DNA of 42,900 bases from assembly GCA_017535105.1 (NCBI GenBank), contig JAFXUI010000006.1, positions 1 through 42,900 on the forward strand, in the 5' to 3' direction. A program made the position numbers and the translations under genes. This DNA comes from Alphaproteobacteria bacterium. GTDB taxonomy: Bacteria > Pseudomonadota > Alphaproteobacteria > Rs-D84. The first letter of the stretch is position 1, and each line of letters starts with the position of its first letter. Shown here in pieces: positions 15,826 through 24,788 of this stretch. The notes under the pieces were generated by a model. That model ran no database searches and was not told where the DNA came from. It saw nothing but the letters and a program-made list of their open reading frames with translations.

Positions 15826-17865
15826 TTAAAATACACCGCCAACAACTGGGCCTGATTCCGCACTTTTCTTGCTGGGTGCTGGGTTTGGCTTTTGACCGGG
15901 CTTAAATGCCTCAGTAATAATAACACCATCAGGGTCGGCGGACGCAGCCGCGCCACTGCGCCGATTTACGCGCACAAAACTTAAACCACTGGGCACTGGG
16001 AACGGCTGGTTCGTTTCGTTTTCAAGCGCCACCTTCATAAAGTCCGCAAACACACGTGCGGCCATGTGACTGCCGGCACCCTTACCCAACGGGGCTGGTG
16101 TATCATAACCCAAATACACACCCGCAATCATATTTTTAGAAAAGCCGATAAACCAAACGTCTTTTACATCGTTTGTTGTTCCGGTTTTGCCCGCAATTGT
16201 ACGACCATCAACACGCGCCTGGCGCCCGGTACCACGTTCAACCGCGCCCTGTAAAATAGAAACCAATTGATACAAACTCTGTGCGTCAACCAATGGTTCT
16301 TCGGGGATTATTTGTTTTGGCGGCAACATATCGTCCGACCATTCAACAAACTTGGTCGGCGTACCATCAACGGTGCGACCATATCTATCCTGGATATAGT
16401 CAACCAATTGTGGTTTTATCGCGCGACCACCATTTATCAGTGCCGAATATCCCAACACCAACTTTTCCAATGTTGTTTCGCCCGCACCCAAAGCCATGGA
16501 CAGATTCACGTTTTTAAGGTTTTCTGGATACACCCCGAATCGTTGCGCCATTTCAATCGCGTTTTCTGGACCGATTTCTTGGGCCAATCTTACGGTTGTG
16601 ACATTGCGCGATGTTTCAAGCGACAAACGCAACGGCACATCACCCAAAAACTTTTTATCATAATTTTCTGGTTTCCAAACCATATTGTTTTCACGAATAC
16701 CAACAATCGGCGCGTCTAATAAAATATGTTCCGGGGAATAGCCACGTTCCAATGCCGCCAAATACACAAATGGTTTAATCGTACTGCCGATCTGGCGATA
16801 TGCCTGGGTTGCGCGATTAAAAGAACTTGCCGCGAAACTGCGACCACCGGTCATTGCCAGCACGCGCCCCGTATGTGGATTCATCGCGATAATTGCGCCC
16901 TGTAATTTATCGGTACGTCCTTCATTATACGCATCTAATTCCTTATTCAGTGCCGCCGATGCCGCACGTTGTAATTTTGGGTCAATTGTTGTTTTGATAT
17001 ACAAGCCCTGGTTATACAAAACATCGCGTCCCAGTTTGTTTAATAATTGACGGCGCACATCTTCGGCGAAATATTGAAAAGCCGAATCCATTTGTTCAAT
17101 AAAACCACTGTTGATATTTAATTCTTCGGCGATTGCGGCATCTGCCTGGGGCTTTGTAATATAACCCTCTTCAAGCATACGGCGAATAACATAATTCCGG
17201 CGTTCAACTGCACGGGCCCTGTCATTTGGTGCCTTTGGCAGTGATGCTAAAAATGCGCATTCCGATAAAGACAATTCCGACACCGGTTTATTAAAATACA
17301 TCAACGCCGCCGAACCAACACCGTATGCGCGCGCGCCAAGGAATATTTCGTTCAAGTACAATGTTAAAATATGTTTTTTGGAAAAAGTGCGTTCCAAACG
17401 CAACGCAAGTATCGCCTCTTTTATTTTACGCGACAAACTGCGTTCCGATGTTAAAAAGAAATTTTTTGCAACCTGTTGCGTGATTGTTGAAGCGCCCGAA
17501 AAGTTTGTATTAAAGCCAACAAAACGTGCACCATTATTAACAACCGCACGCAAAATACCCTGGACATCAATACCGGGGTGTGTCCAGAAATTTTGATCTT
17601 CGGCGGCAACAAAGGCGTTTACCAATTGCGCCGGCAAATCATCATAGTCAATGAACACACGTCTTTCTTCGGCATATTCGATAAGCAACGAACCGTCCGC
17701 CGCATAAAGTCGTGTTGCCACCGGTGGCGCATACGTTGCCAATTTGCGATAGTCTGGCAAATCATTTCCATAAATAAAAATCAAAGTGGCCAACGCTGCA
17801 ATTGCTGCGGTAAAAGACCAAAACACAACGTGTAATAAAATGCGCAGAACTTTACGAAATTTCAT
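15826..17865 (-). CDS. mrcA: Penicillin-binding protein 1A
   Basis: The 679-residue class A PBP polymerises and cross-links peptidoglycan in the periplasm. A membrane anchor occupies about residues 10-35. The glycosyltransferase domain shows AAEDQNFWTHPGID, with the catalytic Glu, and TITQQVAKNFFL. The transpeptidase has SxxK as GSTIKPF, SxN as SALINGG and KTGTTND. The C-terminus is basic and disordered. It is shorter than E. coli PBP1a (850 residues), in line with a reduced linker/OB domain. The start at 17865 has a weak ribosome-binding site; a TTG 39 bases upstream is possible. A terminator separates it from the gene upstream. Confidence 0.95.
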   Translation of the reverse strand: MKFRKVLRILLHVVFWSFTAAIAALATLIFIYGNDLPDYRKLATYAPPVATRLYAADGSLLIEYAEERRVFIDYDDLPAQLVNAFVAAEDQNFWTHPGIDVQGILRAVVNNGARFVGFNTNFSGASTITQQVAKNFFLTSERSLSRKIKEAILALRLERTFSKKHILTLYLNEIFLGARAYGVGSAALMYFNKPVSELSLSECAFLASLPKAPNDRARAVERRNYVIRRMLEEGYITKPQADAAIAEELNINSGFIEQMDSAFQYFAEDVRRQLLNKLGRDVLYNQGLYIKTTIDPKLQRAASAALNKELDAYNEGRTDKLQGAIIAMNPHTGRVLAMTGGRSFAASSFNRATQAYRQIGSTIKPFVYLAALERGYSPEHILLDAPIVGIRENNMVWKPENYDKKFLGDVPLRLSLETSRNVTTVRLAQEIGPENAIEMAQRFGVYPENLKNVNLSMALGAGETTLEKLVLGYSALINGGRAIKPQLVDYIQDRYGRTVDGTPTKFVEWSDDMLPPKQIIPEEPLVDAQSLYQLVSILQGAVERGTGRQARVDGRTIAGKTGTTNDVKDVWFIGFSKNMIAGVYLGYDTPAPLGKGAGSHMAARVFADFMKVALENETNQPFPVPSGLSFVRVNRRSGAAASADPDGVIITEAFKPGQKPNPAPSKKSAESGPVVGGVF

Positions 17866-17904
17866 AACGAAAATAAGTTTAAGATAAATATTTATTCTTT
17901 GCAA

Positions 17905-17930
17905 ATAAAAACCGCCATCGTGGCGGTATG
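17905..17930 (-). terminator. Terminator of the rpmE-IMPase-like operon
   Basis: ACCGCCA / TGGCGGT (17911-17917 with 17921-17927), followed on the minus strand by TTTTTATTT, directly after the stop codon at 17932. Confidence 0.75.
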
Positions 17931-17931
17931 T

Positions 17932-18636
17932 TTATAATTCAATGTGACCATTTGTCGCAATTAAATCGGCACCCATTTCGATTTTTCCGCCTGCCTCTCG
18001 CACCAACAAATCACCAGCGGCAATTTCTGCGAAATCCAACGGTTCAGAAACGAAACCATCAAATTTACCAGACGCAACCCACGCCAAGTCAAGTGCTGGA
18101 CAACCAGTACGGCGCACATCGCCAATTGTTTTACGGTTGTCGGTTGTGTTATAGCAAACCGTCAAATCCGATTCTTCTTTCAGATTTGAAACCTTTATTT
18201 TTGCCGAATGAAACGCTGAAAAAGCATACGCACCCGCGCCGCGTTCCGCGTAATACAAACGTTCATCAATTGGTGAATATACCAATGCGATTTGCGTTTC
18301 GTCATTTGTACGCAAAGCCAATGAAATTGCAAAATGTGGATTTGCGCGAACAAAATTCGCCGCGCCTGATAACGCCAACACAAATTCATCGCGTCCGTCA
18401 CCCGCACGCGACACATTTGGGGTAAGCAAGCCCGCACTTGGGCGGACCAACATTAAATCAGAAAGAATGCTTTCTTCGATTCGGGCTTCGGCCTTTTGTA
18501 CAAAGTCACGCGCACCGCGCAACGACTGTTGTAAATTTTCCACTTCGCCGAAATCATGACGCAAACCAGTTGCCGTACGTTGCAACGCCATAAACATTTT
18601 GTTTAATTCCGTTGAACCCTTAATCAGCAATTCCAT
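17932..18636 (-). CDS. Inositol-monophosphatase-like protein lacking catalytic motifs
   Basis: The 234-residue protein aligns by eye with the SuhB/inositol monophosphatase family (Mg-dependent sugar-phosphate phosphatases). Family context such as NF-x7-HFAISLAL and AAGDLLVREAGG is kept. The catalytic residues are not. Where the family has DPLDGTTNF this protein reads ALSGAANF (88-95), removing both metal-binding aspartates. The GEE motif is replaced by LVRPSAG (63-69), and the late WD-x-AAG becomes LDFAEIAAG (200-208). It is therefore probably a pseudoenzyme, perhaps regulatory, as E. coli SuhB also has non-catalytic roles in rRNA transcription. It follows rpmE by 23 bases in one operon. Confidence 0.75.
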   Translation of the reverse strand: MELLIKGSTELNKMFMALQRTATGLRHDFGEVENLQQSLRGARDFVQKAEARIEESILSDLMLVRPSAGLLTPNVSRAGDGRDEFVLALSGAANFVRANPHFAISLALRTNDETQIALVYSPIDERLYYAERGAGAYAFSAFHSAKIKVSNLKEESDLTVCYNTTDNRKTIGDVRRTGCPALDLAWVASGKFDGFVSEPLDFAEIAAGDLLVREAGGKIEMGADLIATNGHIEL

Positions 18637-18659
18637 TTTGCGCCCCCGAAACCGTTTAA

Positions 18660-18872
18660 TTAAAACTTAAATCCGGCAAATTTGCTCTTGAACTCTGCAG
18701 CACGTTGACCACGATCACCAGTGTTTGCACGTTGACCGGTCCATGCGGAATGGTTCAAATTGTCCGTTGACAAAACCAAGTCTTTTTTGACCGAAGAATA
18801 CATTTTAACCGTTTTACCGTCCGTCATTGTGACGTTGATTTCGTGGTATTCTGGATGAATTCCTTTTTTCAT
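18660..18872 (-). CDS. rpmE: 50S ribosomal protein L31
   Basis: The 70-residue protein begins MKKGIHPEYHEINVTMTDG and has the HPEYH start and the W-T-G-Q core of L31. It has no cysteines, so it is the zinc-free (C-minus) type. Its length matches the family. AAGGG stands before the ATG. It shares an operon with the IMPase-like gene. Confidence 0.95.
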   Translation of the reverse strand: MKKGIHPEYHEINVTMTDGKTVKMYSSVKKDLVLSTDNLNHSAWTGQRANTGDRGQRAAEFKSKFAGFKF

Positions 18873-18903
18873 AATATAACCCTTTTGATTTTTTTGCCCG
18901 ATG

Positions 18904-18931
18904 ATTATACAAAGATTTTTCCAGAAAGCAA
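18904..18931 (-). promoter_or_regulatory. Sigma-70 promoter of rpmE
   Basis: On the minus strand: TTGCTT (18931-18926), 16 bases, TATAAT (18909-18904). Confidence 0.7.
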
Positions 18932-18947
18932 GCGATATTCGCGTAAT

Positions 18948-19457
18948 TTAATAGCGGCCGATACAGCCCAAATATGAATTTCCAGTCGATTCCAGTACGT
19001 TTATGAACTGATTTTGGTTTTTGCCCGAAAACAGTGCCAAAATCGTCCCCGCGTCCGTTGCCAGCATATCCGCCACCGTGGCAATAGACGAATTCATTTT
19101 CTTGAAAAACCCACTGGCCGGATATATTTCTGCAGCAAATAATTGGTGCGACCCATGGTGCGCACCATCACGTTCAGCCTTTATCACCATTAACTGACAT
19201 TCCGGGGAAATAATCATTTTGTCGGTGACAACTGCGCCACCACCCAACAATTCGCCCCACCAACCTGTCGATTCGCAAAATACCGGATAATACACAACAG
19301 CATCTGGATTATTTTCGAAAATAGACGGAAAATCGATGTCTGATGAAATAACCTCTGGCATTTCGCCGGTGGCTGAATTTATGACTTTGCGCGCCAACTG
19401 GTATGTTGTGTCCCCAGTTGTTTTACGTGGCCAATAAAGAATCGGAAACTGACTCAT
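18948..19457 (-). CDS. Hypothetical protein, 169 residues
   Basis: Not recognised. The protein has no signal peptide or membrane span and looks like a cytoplasmic alpha/beta protein. It has an aromatic-rich N-terminal half (ILYWPRKTT, YYPVFCESTGWWGELLGGG) and a C-terminal half with H/G clusters (DGAHHGSHQLF). Two of its three cysteines lie near the middle and the third near the end (YLGCIGRY). The ATG is only about 8 bases behind a TATAAT, so the mRNA is probably leaderless. It lies downstream of the minus-strand VirB6-like gene. Confidence 0.6.
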   Translation of the reverse strand: MSQFPILYWPRKTTGDTTYQLARKVINSATGEMPEVISSDIDFPSIFENNPDAVVYYPVFCESTGWWGELLGGGAVVTDKMIISPECQLMVIKAERDGAHHGSHQLFAAEIYPASGFFKKMNSSIATVADMLATDAGTILALFSGKNQNQFINVLESTGNSYLGCIGRY

Positions 19458-19465
19458 TGCTATGA

Positions 19466-19474
19466 ATTATACCA
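19466..19474 (-). promoter_or_regulatory. Extended -10 box just upstream of the hypothetical gene
   Basis: On the minus strand TGGTATAAT is followed by TCATAGCA and then ATG. The transcript start would fall at or next to the start codon, and no Shine-Dalgarno is present. Confidence 0.5.
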
Positions 19475-19525
19475 GATTCGGACGTAATAAAAAAGGGGGG
19501 TATGTAAAATAAAATGCTTGATTTT

Positions 19526-20812
19526 TTATTTTTTTATATCTTTGTACCATTTCTGCACGTTTGACCACACATTTTCCACGTTCTTTTTGGTCGTCTGATA
19601 GAAATCGTCCGATATCGAAACGTTAAACAAAGTCTTGACCAGCGCAGGAATTGCCGTCATAAACATCGCAATAAATGCGCCCATAAGGATAATTGTGATA
19701 ATACTGTCGTTGCGCATCATCAATCCGTCCATAAGAATTGTCGAATCGTTTTCAGAAAATGCCGCAGACAATGCCGACACACCGTTCCACGCCCCAAACA
19801 CCGCGTTCAGAAACATTATTGCAAACGTCACAAACACGCCCGTCAGCGCGATACCCAGCGCCCCTTGGACCACGTCATTTATGATTGATTTTATGTTTTT
19901 ACGTCCATCGGGCAAAATTTTCCATCCTGGAAACACCCACGCCATAAGTGATAATGGCAACATCACCAAATCCAGCGACAGCTTTACAAATATCTCTAAG
20001 AAATATATTGGCACCGGCAATAATGCCGCAAAGAACAGCACCACAATCAACAAACCGCTAAAGAATATTGGAACATTGGGGAAAATCGGCACTTTCCACA
20101 TAATCTTGTGCATATAGTTTTCGTTGAATGCCATATTCATCATTGTCCAACCCGCCGTCATACCAATTCCAGTCATTTGGTGAACATTTGCAATCTCGCA
20201 CGCCAGGTTATGCCGCAATTTTGGTGAAAAAGTACCACGCGATGCCGAATCAGCAGATACAGACACCGGATCCGCAATTGCCGTTGCAACAATACATGTA
20301 TTAAATGCCTCATCATCTGTGACCGCGTGATTTAATGTCATACCAACACTGAATATCGGTTCAATTGCGATGTCGTTTATCATACGTGGCAATGGCGCAA
20401 CCAATAACGCGCACACGACCCCCAGTTTTAATATCCGAACACCAAAGTCCCCCGACAACGACCACGGCTCAATATTTTTTCCGTTCATATAACTTTCCAG
20501 CAACTGCCACGCAAACCAAATTGCCAATAATGCCGCAGTAAATGGAATCACAACCAAACCGATTGTACGATATATGTTTGGTAATATATCCGACATTGTG
20601 CCGATAATATCCGAAAACATCTGGCACGACCAACACGATGAAAAGAAACTGAACGCGTCATTCATATTCACCGGTACCGATGAACGATATATCGAAAAGC
20701 CCGCCAAAACGACACCACCGGCAATTGCCCCCACAACAAACGGCGCAACCGCCCCCGCCGACAGCGGCAAGAATGTTATAAATACCCGCCAAAAATTTTT
20801 TAACCATTTCAT
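19526..20812 (-). CDS. VirB6/TrbL-like inner-membrane protein 1 (divergent copy)
   Basis: The 428-residue protein has about seven membrane helices and a short basic C-terminal tail, the layout of VirB6/TrbL channel proteins of type IV secretion systems. A pair of cysteines (C60-W-S-C63) comes before the second helix, followed by a periplasmic-size loop with single cysteines, then a helical cluster (IFFSGLLIVVLFFAALLP, LDLVMLPLSLMAWVFP). It is transcribed away from four similar genes on the other strand. The -10 (TATACT) sits seven bases before the ATG, so the message is probably leaderless. Family assignment rests on topology and neighbourhood rather than strong motifs. Confidence 0.65.
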   Translation of the reverse strand: MKWLKNFWRVFITFLPLSAGAVAPFVVGAIAGGVVLAGFSIYRSSVPVNMNDAFSFFSSCWSCQMFSDIIGTMSDILPNIYRTIGLVVIPFTAALLAIWFAWQLLESYMNGKNIEPWSLSGDFGVRILKLGVVCALLVAPLPRMINDIAIEPIFSVGMTLNHAVTDDEAFNTCIVATAIADPVSVSADSASRGTFSPKLRHNLACEIANVHQMTGIGMTAGWTMMNMAFNENYMHKIMWKVPIFPNVPIFFSGLLIVVLFFAALLPVPIYFLEIFVKLSLDLVMLPLSLMAWVFPGWKILPDGRKNIKSIINDVVQGALGIALTGVFVTFAIMFLNAVFGAWNGVSALSAAFSENDSTILMDGLMMRNDSIITIILMGAFIAMFMTAIPALVKTLFNVSISDDFYQTTKKNVENVWSNVQKWYKDIKK

Positions 20813-20819
20813 CGTTTTA

Positions 20820-20853
20820 AGTATATCATATTTTGCCCCAAATGTGATATAAT
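20820..20853. promoter_or_regulatory. Divergent promoters between VirB6-like genes 1 and 2
   Basis: On the plus strand TGATATAAT (-10 at 20848-20853) precedes gene 2 by about 30 bases. On the minus strand TATACT lies seven bases before the ATG of gene 1. Neither has a convincing -35, so both look like extended or activator-dependent promoters. The 72-base gap is the only control region for the whole set. Confidence 0.5.
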
Positions 20854-20884
20854 TGAAAAGATAAAAATATAAATAAGAGAGAGA

Positions 20885-22156
20885 ATGAATTTTCTGCGCA
20901 AATTTTTGCCGGGATTATTCGCGTTGGCGGTGTGTTTTATCCCACTGTCTGCGTTTGCCGATGGCGGCATTATTGACCAGTTTAATTTGGCACCGTTTGT
21001 GCCGATGGTGCTGGACGCGATGATGACAATTGCCAGTGGTGGCTATGAATTCTTTGTCGGCAACGGAAATGGAATTATTTATTTACTGATTTGGGGATTC
21101 TTGGCAATCACCATTGTATTGTATCTAACAAAACTCTATTTACCAAAAAATTGGCTTAGCGCATTCGGTTTTTCGGGTGGTGGCGAATTAGTAGACGGCA
21201 GTGCAAAACCCGACACAATTGTCTTTAATGTTTTTAAGCCATGTCTGCGTGGAATAATTGCCGCAGGATTGCTGTTGCAAATTCGTCCAGTTATGTTGAC
21301 CGAAGTTTTGGTAAATCCATTTCTGCAATTTGGCGCACTGTACACGCACAGTATTACCGAAACTGTAAAAGGGGCCGGTGTTCCAACCGAAACAATTAAA
21401 TGTCCCGAATCTATTACACAGAAAGCTTGGATATCTGAATCGTCTTGCGAATTTTTGGTACAACCCGTTTCCGATTTATCGGTTGCAAACAACACGATGA
21501 TTAAACGTGGCTTTGAATCATTGTCACGGGGATTGCGCCAACTGATGACACTTATTCCACACGGTGGCGAAGGTTTCATAAACGTACTGACGGGCATTCT
21601 TTTAATCACAACATTTTTTGGCTGTAATCTTTTTATGGCGCTACTTATTATCCAGGGTGTATTTGAGTTTGGTATGGCACTGATACTCTATCCGTTCCAA
21701 GTTTTATCGTACGTTGTAAAATCAAGTGATAAATGGTTGGATATATGGCCCGCATTTGGTGGCGTTGTTGACGCGTTAAAGAAACTAGTTATCACGATGA
21801 TTATGTGTTCATTTATGTTGTGCGTGAATATCGCGATAATAAAATCATTGTTCACTTGGAACACATCAATCTTTGTTGTTGCCGCACACGGTTCCACAAC
21901 AACTAATGTTCCAATGGCGGCAAACACTGCGGGTGCGTTCGGCGAACACGCGATATTATGGCTGTCGTCAATACTGACGTTCTATTTGATGTTAAAGTTA
22001 TTTGATTTGACCCGTAAACAACTGGTTTCTTATGCGGGCAAAAATCCGGACAAACTGTATAACAAAGTTGTTGGCGACACAAAAACCTTGTGGACCGACA
22101 CTAAAAACGCTGGCAAAGCATTGGGCAAAGCAATTGGGTGGATTAAAAGTAAATGA
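20885..22156 (+). CDS. VirB6/TrbL-like inner-membrane protein 2
   Basis: The 423-residue protein has a cleavable signal peptide (cut near AFA-DG), a long hydrophobic core with about six helices (IIYLLIWGFLAITIVLYL; FINVLTGILLITTFFGCN; LVITMIMCSFMLCVNIAI; LWLSSILTFYLMLKLF) and a Lys-rich cytoplasmic tail. A loop with two cysteines (IKCPES, SSCEF) lies between helices 3 and 4. It opens the four-gene plus-strand run; its stop overlaps the next start as ATGA. It lacks the CxxC pair of copies 1, 3 and 4. Topology and context support a VirB6-type channel subunit. Confidence 0.65.
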   Translation: MNFLRKFLPGLFALAVCFIPLSAFADGGIIDQFNLAPFVPMVLDAMMTIASGGYEFFVGNGNGIIYLLIWGFLAITIVLYLTKLYLPKNWLSAFGFSGGGELVDGSAKPDTIVFNVFKPCLRGIIAAGLLLQIRPVMLTEVLVNPFLQFGALYTHSITETVKGAGVPTETIKCPESITQKAWISESSCEFLVQPVSDLSVANNTMIKRGFESLSRGLRQLMTLIPHGGEGFINVLTGILLITTFFGCNLFMALLIIQGVFEFGMALILYPFQVLSYVVKSSDKWLDIWPAFGGVVDALKKLVITMIMCSFMLCVNIAIIKSLFTWNTSIFVVAAHGSTTTNVPMAANTAGAFGEHAILWLSSILTFYLMLKLFDLTRKQLVSYAGKNPDKLYNKVVGDTKTLWTDTKNAGKALGKAIGWIKSK

Positions 22157-23358
22157 ACGAAGCACTTGGCAATTTTGTTGATAAAACCGTCCAATGTTAT
22201 GGGTGCCCGATATTTGATCGGCTTTTCCAGATTGTATCCAGCGCGGCGGCGGGTGTATATGAACGTATGGCGTTTTTAATGACAGTGTTGTTCTGTGTGC
22301 TATTTGCGTTCTATGTGTTAAACGCCGTATGGAAAAACATTAAAAACGATATCAAGGATCCGCTTTATCAAAAATCGATTCGTCCCGTAATTATCAATTC
22401 ACTGGTTGCACTGACGTTTTTGTTTATGGGTGTTGGTTTGCCACGTCTTATATCGCAAATAACATTTGAACCCGCAGCGGAAATCGCAACGATATACACG
22501 CAAAGTATGCTGAATACTGATTCTGAAATTGTGAATGAACGCGTTACATATCAACCGATAAAAATATCAGACGATGGTTTTTTCCGGCCTGAGCTACGCG
22601 ATAAAATCATTATGCTTATGAAAACAACAATTACACAATTCCAGTCATATATGAAACTGGGGATTGCGGTAATGGATAAAGCGTTTTCTATAAAAATGCT
22701 GTTGGGCGTTGGTGCGTTTGTTAAACACATTATTTTGTTCTTTATCGGCCTGTATTTATTCTGGGAATTCTTTAAGTTATTTTTCAGATTCTGTTGCTAT
22801 TTCGCAGACATAATTGTTGCAATGACAATGTTTGCATTTTTCTTTCCATTGTCGCTTATATTGGTCGCATTTCGTGGTGCAGACAATGCGCCATCGTGGA
22901 TGTCGGGACTGGGTAAAAACTTTGGCGCAAAGCAAATCAAAACACTTATCAACGCGATTATTGGTTTGGCCGCGGCGGTTATAACATATACCGTTATAAT
23001 GGTTATTATTGCAAAATTCTTTTCATCACCCGACACGTCTGTTACCGAAATTATGAACGCAATTACCAGTGGTGATATATTCGAAACAGATTTGTCTGAT
23101 GATAACCTTGCCACACCTACGATGATGGGAACGGTTGTGTTGGTTTATGTGATAAACTTTATCCAAGACGAAATACCAAACGTTAAAAAAATGATACTTT
23201 CCGCATTTAATGTCGAAGAAGGAAATACGTACAGCGAACAATTGGCGAATGATGCCGAACATTTAACAACACTGGCATTTAACGCGGTCAAGAAAGTCGG
23301 AGAAACTATTATTTCTGGTGGTGAAAAGAAAGAAGAAAAGAAAGACGATAAGAAATGA
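22153..23358 (+). CDS. VirB6/TrbL-like inner-membrane protein 3
   Basis: The 401-residue protein has a CxxC pair at C15-Y-G-C18, then a short amphipathic segment and a first helix (AFLMTVLFCVLFAFYVL). Four to five further helices include a very aromatic stretch (HIILFFIGLYLFWEFFKLFFRFC). The tail is charged and Glu/Lys-rich. It shares the ATGA overlap with copy 2 and again with copy 4, so these proteins are probably made in similar amounts. The aromatic helix cluster and the large loop before it are in the VirB6 style. Confidence 0.65.
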   Translation: MNEALGNFVDKTVQCYGCPIFDRLFQIVSSAAAGVYERMAFLMTVLFCVLFAFYVLNAVWKNIKNDIKDPLYQKSIRPVIINSLVALTFLFMGVGLPRLISQITFEPAAEIATIYTQSMLNTDSEIVNERVTYQPIKISDDGFFRPELRDKIIMLMKTTITQFQSYMKLGIAVMDKAFSIKMLLGVGAFVKHIILFFIGLYLFWEFFKLFFRFCCYFADIIVAMTMFAFFFPLSLILVAFRGADNAPSWMSGLGKNFGAKQIKTLINAIIGLAAAVITYTVIMVIIAKFFSSPDTSVTEIMNAITSGDIFETDLSDDNLATPTMMGTVVLVYVINFIQDEIPNVKKMILSAFNVEEGNTYSEQLANDAEHLTTLAFNAVKKVGETIISGGEKKEEKKDDKK

Positions 23359-24788
23359 AGGCAAAAATAATTTTGCTTATTGTAAGACTTGTTATGGGCG
23401 CAATCGCGTTGGGGTTGGGCGTTTGGTATTTATCGTCTTCGATTGGTGGTGCGGCAATAACATATACCAGTATGGATAATTTCCTAAATGCGATTGGTGC
23501 TGGCTCAGACATTGCGAACGCGAATGGCTGTTTCTTGTGTAAATATGTTGCGGAATTATTTGGTGTATTGGGTGACGCAACCGAAATGTTCTGGACGGCA
23601 ATAATTGACACGTTGTGGGTTTTAATGGCAATTGGGTTTGGAATATTCTTGTTCGTATACACCGGACAATACATCTATGATGCCGCAAAAAAGACCGCCA
23701 AAATTGATACGTCCGAAAAGAAAATAGAACTGCAAGCGTGGTTTGACAAGGTTTGGCATACCGGTGCACGGATTTTGGTATGTGGCGCAATACTTGGTAT
23801 GTTCAGTTTAGGCGGTACAACGGCACTGCGTTATGTAACACGCGTGACCGTAACACCGGTTATGTTTGTTGGTGCGGAACTTGGTATGGCGGCAACTGGA
23901 ATATCCGATTCCACAAAATGTGGTGTAATGGAAACGACGGTGGATTCAGACGATGTATTAAATCCTGTTTTACAACCGTTTATGTGTTCTATTGGAAATC
24001 TGAATGCAACAATGTTGGCTGGTGCGGCGGGTGGTTTTTCAATGATGAATTACGCGTGGCTTGGTATGGGTGGCGGCGCAATAACGTGGCTTGCGGGATT
24101 GGCGCTGGTCATAATGTTTTTGATAATTGGATTTGATTTGTTCTTCCAGGTGTTGTCTGTGGTGTTCAAGTTGATATTCATAATAATCTTTATGCCAATA
24201 TTTATTGCGGCGGCGGCGTTCGAACAAGTATGGGACAAAGCATCAAAATTATTCACCAAAGCAATTGAAATGCTTGCCTCATCGGCGATAAAGATTGTCG
24301 CAATATCACTTAAAATCGTAATCATATACGCAACGGTTTCCTTTGCGGCCGATGCGCATTTCCCAGGCCCAGTGGACGGATTCAGTGTGACAATGCCACC
24401 GATTTTGGGTCAGACAGCGGAAAACCCAGACGCAAAAACATTATCCGTAATGAATACATTTTCTGAATGTGAACACGTTGCGTTGGTAAATGGCGAAATG
24501 AATGCTAAAAAGTTCAAAGATTGCTTTACCGCACACCGTGCAACAATTGAACGGCGATATCCGGGTGCATTTGATTTCTTGCACGATGGCTGGGGCTTTT
24601 TAATGATGATGATTGGTATATTCGCATTATACTATTGGGTCATTTCCCCAGAAATAGACAAGATTATTACATCTGGCAAAGACACCGAATTTGACTTTGG
24701 CGGAAACATAAAACAACTTGGTAAAAACATTTGGAATTTACCATTAAGCATAACAGAAAAAATAACATCGGCAATGGGTAATAAATAG
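23355..24788 (+). CDS. VirB6/TrbL-like inner-membrane protein 4
   Basis: The longest of the set at 477 residues. An N-terminal membrane segment is followed by a CxxC pair (C59-F-L-C62) in the same place relative to the next helix as in copies 1 and 3. It then has about six helices (FDLFFQVLSVVFKLIFIIIF is typical), a C-terminal periplasmic-size loop with two cysteines (SECEHV, KDCFTAH), a last helix and a short cytoplasmic tail. Glycine-rich helices and the position of the hydrophobic cluster resemble TrbL/VirB6. Its stop (TAG) overlaps the GTG start of copy 5 by one base. Confidence 0.65.
   Translation: MKAKIILLIVRLVMGAIALGLGVWYLSSSIGGAAITYTSMDNFLNAIGAGSDIANANGCFLCKYVAELFGVLGDATEMFWTAIIDTLWVLMAIGFGIFLFVYTGQYIYDAAKKTAKIDTSEKKIELQAWFDKVWHTGARILVCGAILGMFSLGGTTALRYVTRVTVTPVMFVGAELGMAATGISDSTKCGVMETTVDSDDVLNPVLQPFMCSIGNLNATMLAGAAGGFSMMNYAWLGMGGGAITWLAGLALVIMFLIIGFDLFFQVLSVVFKLIFIIIFMPIFIAAAAFEQVWDKASKLFTKAIEMLASSAIKIVAISLKIVIIYATVSFAADAHFPGPVDGFSVTMPPILGQTAENPDAKTLSVMNTFSECEHVALVNGEMNAKKFKDCFTAHRATIERRYPGAFDFLHDGWGFLMMMIGIFALYYWVISPEIDKIITSGKDTEFDFGGNIKQLGKNIWNLPLSITEKITSAMGNK

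Noticed and set aside
19635-20117. Plus-strand ORF of 160 residues opposite VirB6-like gene 1
   Set aside because: Antisense shadow; its Ile/Asn-rich composition comes from the hydrophobic codons on the coding strand.
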